NCBI GenBank assembly: GCA_017519885.1
Contig: JAFWRO010000036.1
Location: 78,150-142,149, forward strand
Direction of reading: 5' to 3'
Source: Liminaster sp017519885
Lineage (GTDB): Bacteria > Bacteroidota > Bacteroidia > Bacteroidales > UBA3663
DNA: 64,000 bases
Made by a program: the position numbers and the translations under genes. Below, one piece after another: positions 60,028-64,000 of this stretch. Every line of letters begins with the position of its first letter. The first letter of the stretch is position 1. The notes beneath the pieces are model-generated. The model was not told where the DNA came from. It saw nothing but the letters and a program-made list of their open reading frames with translations, and did not search any database.

Positions 60028-60620
60028 TTATACAATTGATGTTTAACAATATAGGAATACACTCCCCGATAGATCATCGCGGGCTGGCGACCCGAGGCGA
60101 TGTCGGTGCGTATTTCGGTGCTGCTGATGTCGAAGAGCGGGGCATCGACAAAGCGCACATTTCGGATAGCCTCCTCCCCCAATCGCAGCTTCTCCTCCTC
60201 TCCCATCTCATAACCTGGACGCGGATAGACAATCAGATGGTAACGCGTGAGAAATTCGTCGTAGGCGCGCCATCGGTCGAAGGCGAGCCAGTTGTCGGCA
60301 CCGATGATGAGATGGAACTGATGCTGGGGATATTTCCTTTCGAGGGCGTGGAACGTATTGATCGAATAGTTGGGCTTGGGCAAATTGTCCTCGATGTTGG
60401 AGACGTGCAGCCCCTTGCGACCGCGCACGGCGAGCTTGAGCATGGCTTCGCGGTCGTCGTCGGGTGCCAGGGTCGATGCACTGTCCACCTTGAAAGGGTT
60501 GAGAGGACTGCGTATCAACCACACCTGATCGACAATGCCCTGCTTGACAAGATAACTGCACAAGGACACGTGGCCCTTGTGGACGGGGTTGAAGCTCCCG
60601 CTGTAAACTCCAATAATCAT
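60024..60620 (-). CDS. nadD: nicotinate-nucleotide adenylyltransferase
   Basis: The 198-residue enzyme joins NaMN and ATP to make deamido-NAD. It starts MIIGVYSGSFNPVHKGHV with the nucleotidyltransferase (GSFNPxHxGH) motif; IIGADNWLAFDRW is the next conserved block, and the end has the ISSTEIRTDIASGR motif. I start at 60620 because upstream codons lie in the palindromic CCCCCT repeat. Confidence 0.95.
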   Translation of the reverse strand: MIIGVYSGSFNPVHKGHVSLCSYLVKQGIVDQVWLIRSPLNPFKVDSASTLAPDDDREAMLKLAVRGRKGLHVSNIEDNLPKPNYSINTFHALERKYPQHQFHLIIGADNWLAFDRWRAYDEFLTRYHLIVYPRPGYEMGEEEKLRLGEEAIRNVRFVDAPLFDISSTEIRTDIASGRQPAMIYRGVYSYIVKHQLYK

Positions 60621-60630
60621 AGGTAATGAG

Positions 60631-60745
60631 AAGACCCCCTCGGTCCCCCTGCTTAGGGGGATGACCTGCTTGTCCCCACAAAAGCGGGACATGCATATCG
60701 GGACTTAGTTCCTCCCCCTAAGCAGGGGGATTAGAGGGGGTCCGG
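60631..60745. repeat. facing pair of CCCCCTGCTTAGGGGG palindromic repeats
   Basis: CCCCCTGCTTAGGGGG (60645-60660) and CCCCCTAAGCAGGGGG (60714-60729) are inverted to each other around 53 bases, each with an outer GACCCCCTC / GAGGGGGTC arm. They lie between nadD and gmk and could form a long hairpin. Confidence 0.85.
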
Positions 60746-60751
60746 GTCTTA

Positions 60752-61324
60752 TTATTCTTCGTTAAGGAACTTTAGCACGGTGTCGAGGGTTTCGGCCTGG
60801 GCTTTTTCGAGGATGTCGTTCACGATGATGTGGTCGAACTCGGGGGCGAAGGTGAGCTCGTAGGCGGCCTTCTGGAGGCGCTGCTGGATGACTTCCTCGC
60901 TATCGGTGCCACGACTGTGGAGACGACGTGACAGTTCCTCGATGGATGGAGCCTGCACGAAGAGGCTCAACGCACGGTCGCCATAATACTTCTTGATGTT
61001 GACACCGCCCTTGACATCGACATCGAACACGACAGTATGGCCCTCGGAGGAGAGACGCTCGACTTCGGACTTGAGGGTGCCGTAGAACTTGTCGGTATAA
61101 ACCTCTTCATATTCGAGGAACTCGTCGTTCTCGATGCGACGACGGAACTCTTCGGGGGTGAGGAAATAGTAATCGACGCCATCCTGCTCGGTGCCGCGCG
61201 GGGCACGTGAGGTGCAGCTTACACTGAAAGCAAGGTCGAGGCCCTGCGAAAGCAGATAACGCACCAGCGTCGTCTTGCCGCTGCCGCTTGGTGCGGAAAA
61301 AATGATCAATTTGCCTGGGGTCAT
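60752..61324 (-). CDS. gmk: guanylate kinase
   Basis: The 190-residue enzyme phosphorylates GMP with ATP. It has P-loop IIFSAPSGSGKTTLVRYLL (residues 6-24), the GMP-binding SVSCTSRAPRGTEQDGVDYY, and FDVDVKGGVNIKKYYGDRAL. Start 61324 gives the standard length; longer frames upstream are repeat sequence. It lies between the yicC and nadD genes in a minus-strand operon. Confidence 0.95.
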   Translation of the reverse strand: MTPGKLIIFSAPSGSGKTTLVRYLLSQGLDLAFSVSCTSRAPRGTEQDGVDYYFLTPEEFRRRIENDEFLEYEEVYTDKFYGTLKSEVERLSSEGHTVVFDVDVKGGVNIKKYYGDRALSLFVQAPSIEELSRRLHSRGTDSEEVIQQRLQKAAYELTFAPEFDHIIVNDILEKAQAETLDTVLKFLNEE

Positions 61325-61359
61325 ATGGGAGGGGGTTGTGGTGGTTAAAGTGGATGAGG

Positions 61360-61377
61360 GCAGCCAAGGATGGCTGC
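61360..61377. repeat. GCAGCCAA palindromic repeat, copy 4
   Basis: GCAGCCAAGGATGGCTGC, upstream of gmk. Confidence 0.75.
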
Positions 61378-61465
61378 CACGGAAACACGGGAACAAGGCT
61401 GCCTAGGGGCCACGAAACACGGGAACAGGGGAACAAGGGGACACGAAGGCACGGGGCTTGGGTCC

Positions 61466-61508
61466 TCCCCCTAAGCAGGGGGATTAGAGGGGGTCTGCTA
61501 GAGGGGGT
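61466..61508. repeat. single CCCCCTAAGCAGGGGG palindromic repeat
   Basis: CCCCCTAAGCAGGGGG (61467-61482) followed by ATTAGAGGGGGTC and a second GAGGGGGTCC, between yicC and gmk. Confidence 0.8.
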
Positions 61509-61510
61509 CC

Positions 61511-62410
61511 TTACAGCACATTCAGCACCTGCTCCTTGATCTGCTCGAGCTCGTCCTTCATCTTGACGACGATGCGCTGCATTTCGGCCTGGTTGGACTT
61601 GGAACCAAGGGTGTTGATCTCACGGCCCATCTCCTGGGCGATGAAGCCAAGCTTCTTGCCGTGGCCACCAGCGTCCATTTCGGAATCCATCGTCTCGATG
61701 AAGTAGTCGAGATGATTGACAAGGCGATGCTTCTCCTCGTTGATGTCAAGCTTCTCGATGTAGTAGATCATCTCCTGTTCGAGGCGGTTCTTGTCGTAAT
61801 CGACGGGCAGTTTCTCGAGACGGTCGAGCAGGTTCTGGCGGATGCGCTCGGTGCGGTCCTTCTCGTAAGGCTCGACTTGCGCAAGCAGGGCGCGGATGTT
61901 GGCGACCTTTTCGGAGAAGACGCGATAGAGCGACTGGCCTTCCTGCACGCGGAAATCGACCAACCTATCGACAGCCTGCTCAACGACCTTTACCACAGCG
62001 TCGAGTTCCTCCTGCTCGATGACGGGAGTCTCAACGTGGATGGCATCGGGGAAACGCAACAGCGTCTGCAGGACGACGGCCGAAGTGAGCTGGTCGGAGA
62101 ATTCAGCCATCCCCAGTTCCTTGCGGGTGGCATCGAGCTGCTTGTAGTATTCGCTGATGATGGCTGTATTGATGTGCGGTTTTTCGGCAGAACTATCCAA
62201 TGCCTCAGCCGTCACGACAAGTTCAACCTTGCCGCGCTGCATCTTGCGCTGCACCAGCTGACGAAAGTCCATTTCGCGCTCCCTGTACTGGGGACAAACC
62301 TTCGCCATCAGGTCGAGTTGCTTGGAGTTGACTGACTTGACCTCAACGGTCACTTTCTTGTTCGCGATCTCGGCAATTGCCTTGCCGAAACCGGTCATTG
62401 ACTGTATCAT
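61511..62410 (-). CDS. YicC/YloC family endoribonuclease-like protein
   Basis: The 299-residue protein starts MIQSMTGFGKAIAEIANKKV and contains VEVKSVNSKQLDLMAKVCPQ, the classical YicC N-terminal region. The C-terminal part has DINEEKHRLVNHLDYFIETM and KKLGFIAQEMGREINTLGSK, the DUF1732 signature. It is a stress-associated RNase family, linked to small-RNA decay in E. coli. It is the first gene of the minus-strand operon with gmk, as in many bacteria. Confidence 0.92.
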   Translation of the reverse strand: MIQSMTGFGKAIAEIANKKVTVEVKSVNSKQLDLMAKVCPQYREREMDFRQLVQRKMQRGKVELVVTAEALDSSAEKPHINTAIISEYYKQLDATRKELGMAEFSDQLTSAVVLQTLLRFPDAIHVETPVIEQEELDAVVKVVEQAVDRLVDFRVQEGQSLYRVFSEKVANIRALLAQVEPYEKDRTERIRQNLLDRLEKLPVDYDKNRLEQEMIYYIEKLDINEEKHRLVNHLDYFIETMDSEMDAGGHGKKLGFIAQEMGREINTLGSKSNQAEMQRIVVKMKDELEQIKEQVLNVL

Positions 62411-62448
62411 TTGACTGTAAAACGATTCTAATTATTATGAATTTTGTG

Positions 62449-62456
62449 CAAAAATA
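62449..62456 (-). promoter_or_regulatory. -7 element for the yicC operon
   Basis: Minus-strand TATTTTTG, 39 bases before the start. The -33 box is not clear. Confidence 0.4.
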
Positions 62457-62500
62457 ATGATTTTTTCGATTCAATGGTACAACATATCAATTTTTTTTGT

Positions 62501-62508
62501 ATTTTTGC
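62501..62508 (+). promoter_or_regulatory. -7 element for tsaB
   Basis: TATTTTTG, 51 bases before the start, diverging from the yicC element. No TTTG at the usual distance. Confidence 0.4.
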
Positions 62509-62558
62509 AGCGAAAAATAACATATTATACTTAGTATTTACTATCCCCGTTTGCAAAT

Positions 62559-63281
62559 ATGGCCAATATTCTGATGATTGAGACGTCGGCAAAAGCATGT
62601 AGCGTCGCACTTAGCCGTGACTTTCAGATAGAGTTTTCGCGCGAGACCCTGGAGGGCCCCAATCACGCCTCCGTCCTCGGCCAATACGTGGAAGAGGTGA
62701 TGAAATATGCGCGTGAAAACGGTGCCCTGCCCGATGCGATTGCCGTCTCGGAAGGCCCCGGCTCCTACACCGGACTGCGCATCGGTGTGAGCGAAGCCAA
62801 GGGACTGGCGTTCGGCCTGAACGTGCCCCTCATCGCCGTTTCGACGCTGAAGGCTATGTGCTGCCAGGTGATGTTCCACACCGACATCCAGATGGAGGAA
62901 GGCGAACTCTATTGCCCGATGATCGACGCGCGCCGCATGGAGGTCTATATGGCGCTCTACGACCAGGCTTTGGGCGAAGTGAAGGCGCCAAGTGCCGTAG
63001 TTGTGGACGAACAGTGGCTCGAAAGCCTGCTTGCCGACAAGGTGGTCTACTTCTTCGGCGATGGTGCCGACAAGTGCAAGGACCTCTTGACCAAGTACCC
63101 CAATGCCCGCTACGTGAAAGACGTTCGCGTGATGGCTCGCGATATGCTGGCTCTCAGCATCCAGGCATTCAACCGCGGCAAGTTTGCCGACACCGCCTAT
63201 TTCACCCCCTTCTATCTCAAGGAGTTCGAGGCTTCCAAGCCGAAGGACCTGCTTCAGACCCTCTCTAATCCCCCTGCTTAG
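62559..63281 (+). CDS. tsaB: tRNA threonylcarbamoyladenosine biosynthesis protein TsaB
   Basis: The 240-residue protein begins ILMIETSAKACSVALSRD and has SEGPGSYTGLRIGVSEAKGL (the TsaB signature, about residues 66-85). It works with TsaD and TsaE to add t6A at position 37 of tRNAs reading ANN codons. The last codons (SNPPA and TAG) lie inside the CCCCCTGCTTAGGGGG repeat, so the present C-terminus and stop come from repeat insertion. Confidence 0.93.
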   Translation: MANILMIETSAKACSVALSRDFQIEFSRETLEGPNHASVLGQYVEEVMKYARENGALPDAIAVSEGPGSYTGLRIGVSEAKGLAFGLNVPLIAVSTLKAMCCQVMFHTDIQMEEGELYCPMIDARRMEVYMALYDQALGEVKAPSAVVVDEQWLESLLADKVVYFFGDGADKCKDLLTKYPNARYVKDVRVMARDMLALSIQAFNRGKFADTAYFTPFYLKEFEASKPKDLLQTLSNPPA

Positions 63282-63375
63282 GGGGAAGAACCAAGCCCCG
63301 AAAATATACACCCAAGAAATAAACACCCCCGGACGAGCAAGTCATCCCCCTAAGCAGGGGGACCGAGGGGGTCTC
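63262..63375. repeat. facing pair of CCCCCTGCTTAGGGGG palindromic repeats overlapping the tsaB end
   Basis: CCCCCTGCTTAGGGGG (63270-63285) and CCCCCTAAGCAGGGGG (63346-63361) face each other around 60 bases, with CTCTCTAAT and ACCGAGGGGGTC outer arms. The first contains the tsaB stop codon. Confidence 0.85.
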
Positions 63376-63389
63376 CTATTTTTCCATTT

Positions 63390-64000
63390 ATGCAACAATA
63401 CAATACCCAGATGCCCAAGGTGAAACTTCCCGAATATGGGCGCAACCTGCAGGAACTTGTCGAGTATTGCAAGACGATACCCGACCGTGACAAGCGAACA
63501 CGCTATGCCTATGGCATCGTATCCATTATGGGCGACCTTTACCCCGAAGCCGAAAAGGTGGAGAACCTCAGGCAGATTCTTTGGGATCACCTCGCCCTCA
63601 TTTCGAACTACGAACTCGACATCGACTATCCGGTGGAGATCATTCCCAAGGATAGGCTGAGCGAGCGTCCTGAAAAGCTGGAAAATCCCCAGCAACAGCA
63701 CATCGCCTGGCGAATGTACGGCAAGGTCATCGAAGATATGGTGGCCAAGGCCTGCGCGATAGAGGACCAGGATCAGCGCATTCGCCTCTTCGAGCGTTGC
63801 GCCAACCACATGAAACTCCATTTCCTCGTCACCCACCCCACAGCCGATGAGGACGATGACAAGATCATCCAGGACCTCCTCGCCTACACCAACGGCCAAT
63901 TCAAGGACGACATCTACAAGGTTTTCCTCCACTCCGCCAAGGAACTGCAGGACAACACGCAATATGACCCCACTAAACTTGTTGTGACCCCTGCCAAGAA
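63390..64000 (+). CDS. DUF4290 family protein, truncated by window end
   Basis: The gene starts at ATG 63390 and stays open to the last base (203 codons visible), so the stop lies outside. The protein is acidic and helical (YGRNLQELVEYCKTIPDRDK; AYGIVSIMGDLYPEAEKVEN; CANHMKLHFLVTHPTADEDD), matching the DUF4290 family common in Bacteroidetes, of unknown function. It follows tsaB after a palindromic repeat pair. Confidence 0.8.
   Translation, partial: MQQYNTQMPKVKLPEYGRNLQELVEYCKTIPDRDKRTRYAYGIVSIMGDLYPEAEKVENLRQILWDHLALISNYELDIDYPVEIIPKDRLSERPEKLENPQQQHIAWRMYGKVIEDMVAKACAIEDQDQRIRLFERCANHMKLHFLVTHPTADEDDDKIIQDLLAYTNGQFKDDIYKVFLHSAKELQDNTQYDPTKLVVTPAK

Noticed and set aside
62541..63326. 261-codon minus-strand frame opposite tsaB, ending in a peptide with PLSRGIRE
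   Set aside because: It is antisense to tsaB, and the PLSRGIR-type start is only translation of the palindromic repeat.

Overview
The window looks like a chromosomal segment of a Bacteroidales bacterium, most likely Prevotella or a close relative. Evidence: promoters fit the Bacteroidetes sigma pattern (TTTG, about 20 bases, TAnnTTTG), starts mostly lack Shine-Dalgarno sites, and there are Bacteroidales families (DUF6261, DUF5063, DUF4290, DUF3987, a BspA-type leucine-rich protein with a Prevotella-like C-terminal region, a RapZ/phosphotransferase fusion). No rRNA, tRNA or CRISPR array was seen.

Layout. 1-14.9 kb is housekeeping: pth end, Hsp15-like S4 protein, CCA-adding enzyme, aroB, a PIF1-like helicase with HRDC domain, an S9 lipoprotein peptidase, a MoxR/VWA operon with an unrecognised third gene, aroE facing a divergent amidase-MlaD-proC group, and a SpmA/SpmB fusion. 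16.2-26.7 kb is a surface polysaccharide export cluster (SLBB export protein, Wzz-like, EpsG-like polymerase, acyltransferase, a multidomain CotH protein, flippase) with no glycosyltransferase. 26.8-37.8 kb is mainly minus strand: a fimbrillin-like lipoprotein, OmpA protein, rlmH, AsmA-like protein, CPA2 antiporter, lon, and the RapZ fusion. 38.0-40.8 kb is sigma-54 activator, lptE, TPR protein, secG.

41.2-56.5 kb is accessory: a type I restriction-modification operon (hsdR-hsdM-hsdS) with AT-rich recognition domains; a minus-strand cluster with a CHC2/Toprim primase and a DUF3987 ATPase plus small unknown genes; an unrecognised two-gene operon; a secreted leucine-rich repeat protein; and a three-gene operon that I read as a toxin-antitoxin-chaperone module (RelE/HigB-like protein, HTH protein with a long tail, SecB-like protein). 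56.7-64 kb returns to core-like genes: DUF6261, a small HTH protein, then a minus-strand operon yicC-gmk-nadD-DUF5063-exonuclease, divergent from tsaB and a DUF4290 gene cut by the window end.

The most striking non-gene signal is several families of short dispersed repeats between genes. Some of these also lie in frame within coding sequences, where they encode SNPSNPSN-type low-complexity peptides, or supply the last codons and stop of a gene. The best candidates for new biology are the toxin-antitoxin-chaperone-like operon (55.1-56.4 kb) and the unassigned two-gene operon (50.9-52.6 kb).
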